A DNA stretch of 43,117 nt from Candidatus Mediterraneibacter pullicola. GTDB taxonomy: Bacteria > Bacillota > Clostridia > Lachnospirales > Lachnospiraceae. The notes below the pieces were generated by a model. It was not told the origin of the DNA. It worked only from the letters and a program-made list of their open reading frames with translations, and made no database searches. Within the stretch, counting starts at the first letter, position 1. The number at the start of each line of letters is the position of its first letter. Shown one piece after another: positions 8,230 to 15,437 of this stretch. The stretch spans positions 1-43,117 of the forward strand of contig DXAK01000016.1 of the NCBI GenBank assembly GCA_019117065.1, read 5' to 3'. The position numbers and the translations under genes were made by a program.

Positions 8230-8261
8230 ATGGAAATTAAGAAAATCTTTAAGTTTTCCAT
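8230..8261 (+). repeat. Imperfect inverted repeat upstream of the MacB-like operon
   Basis: ATGGAAA with TTAAGA on the left pairs with TCTTTAAG and TTTTCCAT on the right, around an AAA-rich centre. It lies between the tRNA terminator and the ABC operon and may be an operator or a weak hairpin. Confidence 0.4.
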
Positions 8262-8284
8262 GGCTAAATATTACTAAACATCAG

Positions 8285-8304
8285 ATATGATGCAAGTATC
8301 ATAT
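8285..8304 (+). promoter_or_regulatory. Perfect inverted repeat before the MacB-like operon (candidate operator)
   Basis: ATATGAT (8285-8291), six bases, ATCATAT (8298-8304). The left arm contains TATGAT, a plausible -10 element, but no convincing -35 is present. It ends six bases before the ribosome binding site at 8311. A repressor bound here would cover promoter and start. The regulator is unknown and not adjacent. Confidence 0.5.
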
Positions 8305-8323
8305 GCTGACAAGGAGGGGTGTT

Positions 8324-9037
8324 GTGAAAACGATCATCCGTGTAAGAGACCTTTACAAATTATACCGGGTGGGAGATTCAGTAGTGCGTGCGCTGGACGG
8401 TGTAAGTCTTGACATCCGGGAAGGAGAGTTCTGCGCTGTCGTAGGAACATCTGGTTCGGGAAAATCTACGCTTCTTAATATGCTTGCTGGTCTGGAACGG
8501 CCGACTAAGGGCGAGGTCATTATCGGAGAGAGCCATATCGAGCAGATGAACGAGGAGCAACTGGTAAAATTCCGGAGAGAGAACGTGGGATTTATTTTTC
8601 AGTCGTTTCATCTGATGGGGACAATGAACGCTTTGGAAAATGTTGCTCTTCCGCTTATGTTCCGGGGGACGGCTAGAAAGGACAGGATGAAAAGAGCAGA
8701 CCGGATGCTGGATCTGGTCAATCTTGGAAAACACAAGAACCATCTGCCGAACCAACTCTCAGGCGGGCAGCAGCAGAGAGTGGGCGTGGCACGTGCGCTT
8801 GTGTCTGATCCGAAAATTATTTTTGCCGATGAACCTACCGGGAATCTGGATTCTCATACTTCAGAGGAAGTCATGAAATTGATGCAAAAGATTGTCCGGG
8901 AGCAGAAGCGTACACTGGTGATGGTCACTCATGATCCTCATGAGGCAGAGTATGCAGATAAGGTATTTCAGATCATAGACGGAAAAATTGTGTACATACA
9001 AGAAAACAGGAGGGAAAAAGAGGATGAAAAGGCATAG
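8324..9037 (+). CDS. ABC transporter ATP-binding protein (MacB/LolD type)
   Basis: A 237-residue ATPase of the type-VII ABC (MacB/LolD/FtsE) class. Walker A is GTSGSGKST (41-49), the Q-loop lies in [10 protein letters not shown], the signature is LSGGQQ (145-150) and Walker B ends in FADEPTG with Asp169-Glu170; the H-loop is in [14 protein letters not shown]. The start is GTG 8324 since AAGGAGGGG (8311-8318) stands just before it; an in-frame ATG at 8303 lies upstream of that site. The operon continues with the anchored beta-domain protein and the FtsX/MacB permease. This class moves lipoproteins, peptides or drugs from the membrane outwards, driven by ATP from the cytoplasm. Confidence 0.92.
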   Translation: MKTIIRVRDLYKLYRVGDSVVRALDGVSLDIREGEFCAVVGTSGSGKSTLLNMLAGLERPTKGEVIIGESHIEQMNEEQLVKFRRENVGFIFQSFHLMGTMNALENVALPLMFRGTARKDRMKRADRMLDLVNLGKHKNHLPNQLSGGQQQRVGVARALVSDPKIIFADEPTGNLDSHTSEEVMKLMQKIVREQKRTLVMVTHDPHEAEYADKVFQIIDGKIVYIQENRREKEDEKA

Positions 9038-10676
9038 AGGGAAGAAAACAAAAAGAGCATGGTTAGCAGCAGCGTGCGCAGTGTTTGTACTGGCAGCATC
9101 TTATCCGGCAGGAGTGAGCGCAAAAGAAAAGGCTGCGGATCCGGCGCAGGCACAGGCGGGAAATGAAGCGGTATCCAGAATTTCAGAGGGGACTCAGGAT
9201 AATAAAGAGCTGACCCGCATCCGCATTAGTGTGGGGGATGGGCAAGAAACCCCTGTGTTCAAAGCAGGGGAGAAAGCGAGCCTTCAGATCAATGTGTTCA
9301 ACAGCGGAAACATGGATGCTCAGGATGTACGGATCGCCCCAGTTATAGAGGATGCGGATTCGTGGCCATTCGAACTGGATAAATTGAATTACGAACAAAA
9401 GCTTGGCACCCTTCAGGCAGGGCAGCAGGCGTCTGCCTTCTGGGGAGCAGGCGATGGGAAACTGACTGTGAAAAGTGATGTGACGGGAAAAGCGTATAAG
9501 CTGGTGTTCCGCATTACATATGATGATGGGAAAACGGGATATGAGACGGAAAAATATATCTTTGTAAAGACTGAAGCGAAGGAAAAACCAGCGGAAGGCG
9601 GCGATTCCGGCGGACAGGAAAGCGGCGGTCAGGGTCAGCCGGGCGAAAGCAATGGCGGCGCCTCACAGTCCGGTTCTCTGAATCAGGAACTAGATGGCGG
9701 AGGGTTTATCAACAATGATCCGGTCATCTCTGGAGGAGGAGGGACTGAAAGCGGCAGTGGTTCCGTGCCCCGGGTAATTGTGACAGGATTTGATACAGAG
9801 CCCGGGGAAGTCCACGCAGGAAGTGACTTTAAGCTGATTGTTCATCTGAAGAATACATCTCAAAGGACGGCAGTGAGCAATATGGTATTTGATCTTCAGG
9901 CGGCGGCGTCAGGGACGGAAGCGGCGGCCGAGGCTCCGGCTTTTCTTCCATCTTCTGGATCAAGTTCAATCTATTTGGAGAAAATTGCGGCAGGAGGGAC
10001 AAAGGATATCGCCATTGACCTTAACGCGCGGGCGGATTTGATTCAAAAGCCGTATGGCATCACCATGGATATGAAATACGAAGACAGCAGTGCCGTACAG
10101 TACGAGGCACAGTCAAGCCTTGCTATCCCGGTTAAACAGGAAGCACGGTTTGAATTCAGTGAGATCCGGATCGCTCCCGATACTGTGTCAGTGGGGGAAG
10201 AGGCAAACATATCGTGCAGCCTTTACAATCTTGGCAGAGTGAAAATGTATAACGTTAAGGTCCGCATGGAAGGGGAGATGATCGAGGCGGAAGAACAATT
10301 TATCGGGAATCTGGATGCGGGAGGAACAGGAACTATTGACAGTATTGTAACTGCCGTGAAAGAAACGGCGGGAAATGAAGAGTGCAAATTGATTCTTTCC
10401 TATGAGGATGACGCGGGAAATGTGAACACAGCTGAACAGAAATTTCCCATGACAGTTATGCAGGAGATGATACCGGAGGATATGGAAATGATGGCCGGTG
10501 AAATACCTGAAGAGGGGCACACGCCGGCGGGGATGATCATTGCAATTATAGTTCTAGCAGCCGCTGGAATCACGGCGGCGGTGGTCCTGATTAAGCGCAG
10601 GAAGAAAAAGAGCCGGGGATTAGAAGAGGAGGAATTGTTTGATGAGGTGGAGCGATTTACTGAGGATGAGCGTTAG
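9024..10676 (+). CDS. Membrane-anchored protein with CARDB-like domains, partner of the MacB-like transporter
   Basis: A 550-residue exported protein. Residues about 10-35 form a signal or anchor segment ending near AGVSA, and about 510-535 form a second helix followed by KRRKKK and an acidic tail. Between them are three similar beta-sandwich units, each beginning with a phrase such as FKAGEKASLQINVFNSGN, VHAGSDFKLIVHLKNTSQ or VSVGEEANISCSLYNLGR, like CARDB/COG1361 domains. A low-complexity Gly/Ser/Gln linker (about 195-245) separates units one and two. The start overlaps the ATPase gene by 14 bp and has AGGAGGG upstream. Position and topology suggest it takes the extracellular-adaptor role that MacA has in Gram-negatives; that is inference. 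Confidence 0.75.
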   Translation: MKRHRGKKTKRAWLAAACAVFVLAASYPAGVSAKEKAADPAQAQAGNEAVSRISEGTQDNKELTRIRISVGDGQETPVFKAGEKASLQINVFNSGNMDAQDVRIAPVIEDADSWPFELDKLNYEQKLGTLQAGQQASAFWGAGDGKLTVKSDVTGKAYKLVFRITYDDGKTGYETEKYIFVKTEAKEKPAEGGDSGGQESGGQGQPGESNGGASQSGSLNQELDGGGFINNDPVISGGGGTESGSGSVPRVIVTGFDTEPGEVHAGSDFKLIVHLKNTSQRTAVSNMVFDLQAAASGTEAAAEAPAFLPSSGSSSIYLEKIAAGGTKDIAIDLNARADLIQKPYGITMDMKYEDSSAVQYEAQSSLAIPVKQEARFEFSEIRIAPDTVSVGEEANISCSLYNLGRVKMYNVKVRMEGEMIEAEEQFIGNLDAGGTGTIDSIVTAVKETAGNEECKLILSYEDDAGNVNTAEQKFPMTVMQEMIPEDMEMMAGEIPEEGHTPAGMIIAIIVLAAAGITAAVVLIKRRKKKSRGLEEEELFDEVERFTEDER

Positions 10677-12054
10677 CAGCCTCAGGCGGAGAAAACTGCG
10701 TACTTTTCTTACAGTTCTCGGGGTGGTGATCGGAACAGCCTCAATTGTGGTTATGATTTCCATGGGACTGGGTCTTCAGGAGGCAATGTATGAGGAGGTG
10801 GCGGAGAACGGCGGCACGACTGCCATTACGGTAACAGGAAAAGACAGCTGGGGTGTTGGCATGATGTATACTGGTTCTTCGTCCGAGGAGGAATCGCAGA
10901 AATATATTACAGATGAAGCGATCGATGAGCTAAGGAACTTGGAACATGTTCAGAGCGCAGAACCAGTCCTGAATGTATCAGCTATCGGATTAAAAGGGCG
11001 CTACGAAGGGTATCTTGACATTACCGGGATGACGCCGGAAGGCTTAGAAGAACTGAAACTGAATTTAAAAGAAGGCGGGAACCTGCCCGATCCTAACAGT
11101 AACCAGTTGGAGATGGTGTATGGAAATGCGGTTCTTGCAAACTTTTATGAAAAAACTACGATGAAAGGATACTGGGATACCGGTGAAGTGCCTGATATCG
11201 ATATGGAAAATGACTCTATTTTTCTAATCTTTGACACAGATGGGTATCATGCATCACAGAATCCCCCATCTGTAGGAGTAGACAGCGCAGACAGTGGTGC
11301 GGGAGAAAACAGGGGTCAGACCAGCATTCCCAAAAAATATGCGGTGAAGAGCAGTGGTGTGATAGAAGGCGGTATTGACGAGTACAATATGAATTCATCC
11401 AATGTATACTGCGATCTTGATACACTGAAATCTTACCTTCAAAAAGAATTCCGCGGACGTGTGATCCCGGGACAGCCGTCCACGGCAAGCGGAAAGCCAT
11501 ATAGTAAGTTTGTCTACAGCATGGCAAGGATACAGGCAGACGATATGGAAAATGTGGAGGAACTATCCAGCGCCATCCGAAGCTTGGGGTATAATGTATC
11601 AACGAATATCGAGTACATTGAAAGCATGAAAAAGCAGTTTGCCCTAGTACAGGCGGTTCTTGGAGGAATCGGCGCAGTCTCCCTTCTTGTGGCGGCCATT
11701 GGCATTGCAAATACGATGATGATGTCCATCTATGAGCGGACAAAAGAGATTGGAGTTATGAAGGTGATCGGATGCGGGCTGAAAAACATCCGCCAGATGT
11801 TTCTTCTGGAAGCGGCATTTATCGGTTTGGCGGGAGGAATTATCGGGAATATTTTAAGCCTTATCATTTCTGCCGTAGTCAATATGCTTACATCTGGAGG
11901 AGGCATGGGGGCTCCGGGGAATATTTCGTATATTCCGGTGTGGCTTCTGCTTTTGTCAGTGGGGTTTGCGGTGCTTGTTGGAACTGCCGCAGGATATTTC
12001 CCGGCCCGAAGGGCGATGCGATTAAGTCCCCTGGCGGCCATCCACAACGAGTGA
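10642..12054 (+). CDS. MacB/FtsX-family ABC transporter permease
   Basis: A 470-residue permease. An N-terminal helix is preceded by SLRRRKLRTFLTVLGVVIG, the hallmark of MacB permeases. A large extracytoplasmic MacB_PCD domain (about 45-330) follows, then three helices with the FtsX-type segment IANTMMMSIYERTKEIGVMKVIG and the end YFPARRAMRLSPLAAIH. ATG 10642 with GAGGAGG eight bases upstream is preferred over the TTG just before it. It overlaps the previous gene by 35 bp. With the ATPase and the CARDB-like protein it forms a complete export unit; the cargo is unknown. Confidence 0.9.
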   Translation: MRWSDLLRMSVSSLRRRKLRTFLTVLGVVIGTASIVVMISMGLGLQEAMYEEVAENGGTTAITVTGKDSWGVGMMYTGSSSEEESQKYITDEAIDELRNLEHVQSAEPVLNVSAIGLKGRYEGYLDITGMTPEGLEELKLNLKEGGNLPDPNSNQLEMVYGNAVLANFYEKTTMKGYWDTGEVPDIDMENDSIFLIFDTDGYHASQNPPSVGVDSADSGAGENRGQTSIPKKYAVKSSGVIEGGIDEYNMNSSNVYCDLDTLKSYLQKEFRGRVIPGQPSTASGKPYSKFVYSMARIQADDMENVEELSSAIRSLGYNVSTNIEYIESMKKQFALVQAVLGGIGAVSLLVAAIGIANTMMMSIYERTKEIGVMKVIGCGLKNIRQMFLLEAAFIGLAGGIIGNILSLIISAVVNMLTSGGGMGAPGNISYIPVWLLLLSVGFAVLVGTAAGYFPARRAMRLSPLAAIHNE

Positions 12055-12056
12055 AA

Positions 12057-12098
12057 AAATACAGGTGGCAGAGGGTTATTCCTCTATCACCTGTATTT
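12057..12098. terminator. Bidirectional terminator overlapping the end of a convergent gene
   Basis: Arms AAATACAGGTG (12057-12067) and CACCTGTATTT (12088-12098) enclose an inner AGAGG/CCTCT stem. On the minus strand TATTTTTTC follows the stem, a strong signal; on the plus strand the T-run is short. The stop codon of the minus-strand gene (12076-12078) lies in the apical loop. Confidence 0.88.
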
Positions 12099-12339
12099 CT
12101 AAATAATCAAAATCAATCGAATCCACGAAGTTATCCTGATAAAACCTTGCTTTGGAGTGACGCTTGAATTCATTGACCGTCTTGTCCAGCCAGATCGGCC
12201 TGCTAAGGTCAAATTCATAGCAGATCTGCTCCAAAGCATTGAATATCTTATGTGTGCGGGTATCGTCGGTATCATCGCAGACGACGGTATCTTTCAGCAT
12301 TCTGTTATCTTTAAATTCTTTTCCCCATAAGCGAAACAT
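12076..12339 (-). CDS. Small conserved protein of unknown function
   Basis: An 87-residue acidic soluble protein with no signal or membrane segment. Notable stretches are MFRLWGKEFKDNRML, CDDTDDTRTHKIFNALEQIC and FVDSIDFDYLEIQVIEE. A clear AAGGAGATG-type ribosome site precedes ATG 12337-12339, and codon use resembles its neighbours, so it is a real gene. I do not recognise a characterised family; similar short proteins occur in Lachnospiraceae as hypothetical proteins, as far as I recall. The last codons form the terminator hairpin at 12057-12098. It is transcribed divergently from the GNAT-like gene at 12592. Confidence 0.75.
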   Translation of the reverse strand: MFRLWGKEFKDNRMLKDTVVCDDTDDTRTHKIFNALEQICYEFDLSRPIWLDKTVNEFKRHSKARFYQDNFVDSIDFDYLEIQVIEE

Positions 12340-12423
12340 AACGCATCTCCTTTCACGGCATGATCCGAAAGCGCATTTTCCGGATAAAAGCAGCGATCAT
12401 ATTGCTCCTTGAATACAAACGTT

Positions 12424-12452
12424 ATTCTAACATAAAAAAATTGAAAAGTCAT
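12424..12452 (-). promoter_or_regulatory. Probable promoter of the 87-residue protein gene
   Basis: On the minus strand ATGACT (12447-12452), 17-bp spacer ending in TGT, TAGAAT (12424-12429): an extended -10 with a weak -35. Confidence 0.45.
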
Positions 12453-12469
12453 TCAAAAAAGCCTGTGGG

Positions 12470-12488
12470 TTGTGAAACCCTTTCACAA
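12470..12488 (+). promoter_or_regulatory. Perfect 8-3-8 palindrome, candidate operator
   Basis: TTGTGAAA, CCC, TTTCACAA. It lies in a divergent intergenic region, seven bases ahead of the -35 element at 12496. It fits TGTNA-N7-TNACA, the GlnR/TnrA pattern, and has Rex-like half-sites (TTGTGAA), but with five rather than four central bases. Which regulator binds is unknown. Confidence 0.6.
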
Positions 12489-12495
12489 AATCCCG

Positions 12496-12524
12496 TTGCC
12501 TCATACAGCGCTTTTTGATATATT
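12496..12524 (+). promoter_or_regulatory. Promoter of the GNAT-like small gene
   Basis: TTGCCT (12496-12501), 17-bp spacer ending in TGA, TATATT (12519-12524). Confidence 0.6.
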
Positions 12525-12591
12525 ATATCTTGATATATCGCAGTTATGTAAAAGCTATTTGAGGAGATGGGAGAATAACGGAGGGAAAGAT

Positions 12592-13032
12592 ATGATAAGA
12601 GAGTGTACGCAAGAAGATATAGAGATGATCACAAGTTATCTCAAGGATGAGCCATATGGCAGAATGATCCTGACAGCGGTAAATGAATTTGGTTTTCAGG
12701 AGCGCTTTCAGACAGTTTATATTGATGTGACAAACACAGAGAGCGGCGAGGTGAAGCTAAATGGCGTCTATCTCTTTTTGTATCGGAGTATTATTTTGTT
12801 TTCTAAAGAAAACCATGTTGATATTGACTTTCTGGAGCAGTGGATGGGGATTTCCGCCCCTGACAAAGTTGCAGGCAGAGAAGATAATGTGAATATTGTC
12901 AGCTGGCTTCTGACAGATTACAACATGGAAACAGGCGTTACACATCCGGGGATTACGGATGGAGATTCTATTTTGTTAGAGTGCCTGAAGGGAGCGGAAT
13001 ATGAGGGCGACTGGGCGCTGCTCACGAGATAG
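12592..13032 (+). CDS. Small protein resembling the N-terminal half of a GNAT-family protein
   Basis: A 146-residue soluble protein. The opening MIRECTQEDIEMITSYLKDEP, followed by FGFQERFQTVYID and a strand-rich segment, resembles the N-terminal domain of a group of Firmicutes GNAT acetyltransferases of about 250 residues. Those proteins carry the acetyl-CoA site in the second half, which is missing here, so catalysis is not expected. It may be a shortened relative with a binding role, or the resemblance may be superficial. ATG 12592 with CGGAGGG upstream is preferred to a longer frame beginning at 12472, which would cross the promoter. A PfoR-like gene follows 48 bp later. Confidence 0.6.
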   Translation: MIRECTQEDIEMITSYLKDEPYGRMILTAVNEFGFQERFQTVYIDVTNTESGEVKLNGVYLFLYRSIILFSKENHVDIDFLEQWMGISAPDKVAGREDNVNIVSWLLTDYNMETGVTHPGITDGDSILLECLKGAEYEGDWALLTR

Positions 13033-13080
13033 CGCAGGCGAGGCAGATATGAGGAATATACAGGAGAGGAATAAGCCATC

Positions 13081-14136
13081 ATGAAAAAATTTCTGGACAG
13101 GATATTTATTGACGGGTTAAGCGGAATGGCGCAGGGACTTTTTGCTACGCTGATCATCGGTACGGTCATCCAGCAGATCGGTACATTTGCCGGAGGAAAC
13201 ACAGGGGATATGATCTATGTTCTGGGAAAAGTGGCAGCGGGAATGACAGGCGCCGGTATCGGAGTCGGAGTAGCGCGTAAGCTAGATGCGGGCCATCTGG
13301 TTATTGTGTCTGCAGGAGTTGTTGGTATGATCGGGGCTTTCGCAGGGAAATTACTGGCAGGAGAAGTGCTCATTGATGGAAATCTCGTGCTGTCAGGCCC
13401 AGGTGAACCGCTTGGGGCGTTTGTGGCGGCATATGTAGCTATTGAGCTTGGAATTCTCCTCTCAGGGAAAACCAAGTTGGATATTATCCTTACTCCCCTT
13501 GTATGTATTGGAACTGGATCGGCGGTAGGACTTTTTGTTGGACCTCCGATTTCAGGATTCATGGCATGGCTGGGTTCCCTCATCAATTGGGGAACAGAGC
13601 AGCAGCCCTTCCTTATGGGAATCGTTGTCTCTGTGCTGATGGGAATGATATTGACGCTCCCAATCAGTTCTGCGGCTTTGGGAGTCATCTTGAACTTGTC
13701 GGGGCTGGCGGCAGGAGCGGCGACTGTGGGATGCTGCTGCAACATGATTGGGTTTGCGGTAGCAAGCTGGCGTGAGAATAAGCTTGGTGGCTTTCTGGCG
13801 CAGGGGATCGGGACATCGATGCTTCAGGTGCCGAATATCGTGCGCCATCCGCTTATCTGGCTGCCAGCGATTCTCTCCAGCGCGATTTTAGGGCCGGTAG
13901 GCACGATGCTGTTTCATATGACAAACAACGCTACTGGCTCTGGTATGGGAACTGCTGGATTGGTGGGCTCCCTGATGACATGGCAAGTGATGGTACAGAC
14001 AGAGTCGGGTATGGTTGTGCTCGTAAAGATTATTTTGATTCAATTTGTACTTCCGGCAGTCGTGACGCTTCTAATCTCTGAGTTTATGCGGAAAAAGAAA
14101 TGGATTCGATATGGGGACATGAAACTAGAGTTGTAA
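13081..14136 (+). CDS. PfoR-like membrane protein (PTS EIIC-type 2 fold)
   Basis: A 351-residue, very hydrophobic protein with about eight to ten membrane segments. It matches the PfoR/COG3641 group (PTS_EIIC_2), named after a Clostridium perfringens protein linked to perfringolysin control. Characteristic parts are IDGLSGMAQGLFATLIIGT, GVARKLDAGHLVIVSAG, ELGILLSGKTKLDIILTPL and NMIGFAVASWRENKLGGFLAQGIGTSMLQVPN. A CCC cluster precedes the NMIGF segment. No EIIA or EIIB domain is nearby, so sugar phosphotransfer is unlikely to be its role; function is unclear. AGGAGAGG precedes the ATG by about 11 bases. The likely -35 of the next operon overlaps its stop codon. Confidence 0.82.
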   Translation: MKKFLDRIFIDGLSGMAQGLFATLIIGTVIQQIGTFAGGNTGDMIYVLGKVAAGMTGAGIGVGVARKLDAGHLVIVSAGVVGMIGAFAGKLLAGEVLIDGNLVLSGPGEPLGAFVAAYVAIELGILLSGKTKLDIILTPLVCIGTGSAVGLFVGPPISGFMAWLGSLINWGTEQQPFLMGIVVSVLMGMILTLPISSAALGVILNLSGLAAGAATVGCCCNMIGFAVASWRENKLGGFLAQGIGTSMLQVPNIVRHPLIWLPAILSSAILGPVGTMLFHMTNNATGSGMGTAGLVGSLMTWQVMVQTESGMVVLVKIILIQFVLPAVVTLLISEFMRKKKWIRYGDMKLEL

Positions 14137-14160
14137 GGGGAGGAGGGTGTGTGGTATAAT
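14131..14160 (+). promoter_or_regulatory. Probable promoter of the alarmone synthetase gene
   Basis: TTGTAA (14131-14136, overlapping the PfoR stop), 18-bp spacer, TATAAT (14155-14160). Transcripts from here would have a leader of about 285 bases holding the tandem repeat. Confidence 0.5.
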
Positions 14161-14424
14161 AATCGCACAAGGTGCGATTCAGCCCGATGCGATCGGGCTG
14201 CCCTGCTGCGCAGGGATTATACCGGGATCTGCCGCTTGGAAAGAAAATGCTCTAGCGGGCGCTTCCTTTCCTGCGCCTGCAGTATAATAACCGCCAAGGT
14301 GCGATTCAGCCCGATGCGATCGGGCTGCCCTGCTGCGCAGGGATTATACCGGGATCTGCCGCTTGGAAAGAAAATGCCCTAGCGGGCGCGTCCTTTCCTG
14401 CGCCTGCAGTATAATAATCGCGCA
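14155..14424 (+). repeat. Tandem duplication of a 128/127-bp hairpin-rich unit, with a third partial copy
   Basis: This fills the 315-bp gap 14137-14451. Copy 1 is 14155-14282, copy 2 is 14283-14409, and a third begins at 14410 and is lost after about 15 bases. Copies differ by only a few bases, for example near 14166, 14251 and 14263. Each starts with TATAATAA. In copy 1 three perfect hairpins abut: AATCGCAC/GTGCGATT (14161-14179), CAGCCCGAT/ATCGGGCTG (14180-14200) and CCCTGC/GCAGGG (14201-14215). GGAAAG/CTTTCC can close a further stem. A 77-codon frame across the repeat is not believable as a gene. Confidence 0.9.
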
Positions 14425-14451
14425 ATAGAACACCAATGGGGGATATCCGCG

Positions 14452-15198
14452 ATGAGAAATGAACAACAGGTCGAGGCTGCGCTCAGAAGTTACGAGGATG
14501 TCGACAGTTGGAAAACCGTGATTTTTCTCTATAATGCAGCTTTAAAAGAAGTGGGGACAAAGCTAGAAATATTAAACGATGAGTTTCAGCATGTTCATCA
14601 GTATAATCCGATCGAACATATCAAAACAAGGATCAAAACGCCGGAAAGTATTGTAAAAAAATTAAAGCGCTACGGCTATGAGACGTCGATCGAGAATATG
14701 GTCCGCTATATCAATGATATTGCAGGAGTGCGTCTAATCTGCTCTTTTACATCAGATATCTATCGTCTGGCTGAGATGATCGGCAATCAGAGTGATCTGA
14801 AAGTGCTTTCTATTAAAGACTATATAAAGAATCCGAAAGACAGCGGCTATAAAAGCTATCATATGCTCGTGTCGGTGCCGATTTTTCTCTCTGATAGTGT
14901 GGTAGATACGAAGGTAGAGATTCAGATACGTACTATTGCTATGGATTTCTGGGCGAGCCTTGAGCACAAGATCTATTATAAATTTGAGGGAAATGCTCCG
15001 GACTATATCAGCAGGGATCTCAGGGAATGTGCGAAGATGGTGTCTGAGCTGGACGATAAAATGCTTTCGCTAAATGAGGCTATTCAGGAATGTATCGAGC
15101 GGACAGCGAACCTTGATAATATGGACGAGGTGCTGGACAATGTGATTGGCACAAGAAAAGAACAAAAACTGATCCGATTCAGTGACAAAACAGGATAG
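14452..15198 (+). CDS. relQ: Small alarmone synthetase (RelQ/YjbM type GTP pyrophosphokinase)
   Basis: A 248-residue stand-alone (p)ppGpp synthetase, making alarmone from ATP and GDP or GTP. The synthetase motifs are in order: HIKTRIKTPESIVKKLKR, DIAGVRLICSF, KNPKDSGYKSYHMLV, and VEIQIRTIAMDFWASLEHK. No hydrolase HD or TGS/ACT domain is present, as in RelQ. It is a little longer than B. subtilis YjbM (about 211 residues) because of its C-terminal tail. GGGGGAT stands about nine bases ahead of the ATG. Upstream lies the duplicated hairpin-rich leader, which may control expression. A terminator follows at 15243. An HD hydrolase at 26710 could degrade its product. Confidence 0.92.
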   Translation: MRNEQQVEAALRSYEDVDSWKTVIFLYNAALKEVGTKLEILNDEFQHVHQYNPIEHIKTRIKTPESIVKKLKRYGYETSIENMVRYINDIAGVRLICSFTSDIYRLAEMIGNQSDLKVLSIKDYIKNPKDSGYKSYHMLVSVPIFLSDSVVDTKVEIQIRTIAMDFWASLEHKIYYKFEGNAPDYISRDLRECAKMVSELDDKMLSLNEAIQECIERTANLDNMDEVLDNVIGTRKEQKLIRFSDKTG

Positions 15199-15242
15199 AA
15201 AAAAGCGGGACAGAAGATGAAAATTAAGAATGACAGAGGAAG

Positions 15243-15280
15243 ACCGGGGGTGGAATGAGCTGCCTCCGGTTGTTTTTGTT
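15243..15280 (+). terminator. Terminator of the alarmone synthetase gene
   Basis: ACCGGGGG (15243-15250) pairs with CCTCCGGT (15263-15270) with one wobble; the T-rich TGTTTTTGTT follows. Confidence 0.8.
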
Positions 15281-15344
15281 TCGCAAGGTGTGGAGGGAAA
15301 ATCGTAATTTTCTCTTAAGATAAGCATTTAAAGGGGAAAAGATA

Positions 15345-15373
15345 TTGATGCTTTTATTACTTTTCGATATACT
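15345..15373 (+). promoter_or_regulatory. Promoter of the metal P-type ATPase gene
   Basis: TTGATG (15345-15350), 17-bp spacer, TATACT (15368-15373). The decamer TTTAAAGGGG occurs on both sides, at 15327-15336 and 15379-15388, and may be a pair of regulator half-sites. Confidence 0.65.
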
Positions 15374-15437
15374 GTATGTTTAAAGGGGCAGACCACGGAG
15401 CAGGGGAAATGTATCAGGAAAGTTTAGGGAAAAAGTG

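Noticed and set aside
8029-8277. An 82-codon frame covering the tRNA and its terminator
   Set aside because: It is fully explained by the promoter, tRNA-Gly and terminator sequence.
14149-14382. A 77-codon open frame across the tandem repeat
   Set aside because: It runs through hairpins and both repeat copies, is rich in Cys and Arg without family resemblance, and its only start-site context is the GGAGG region of the promoter spacer.
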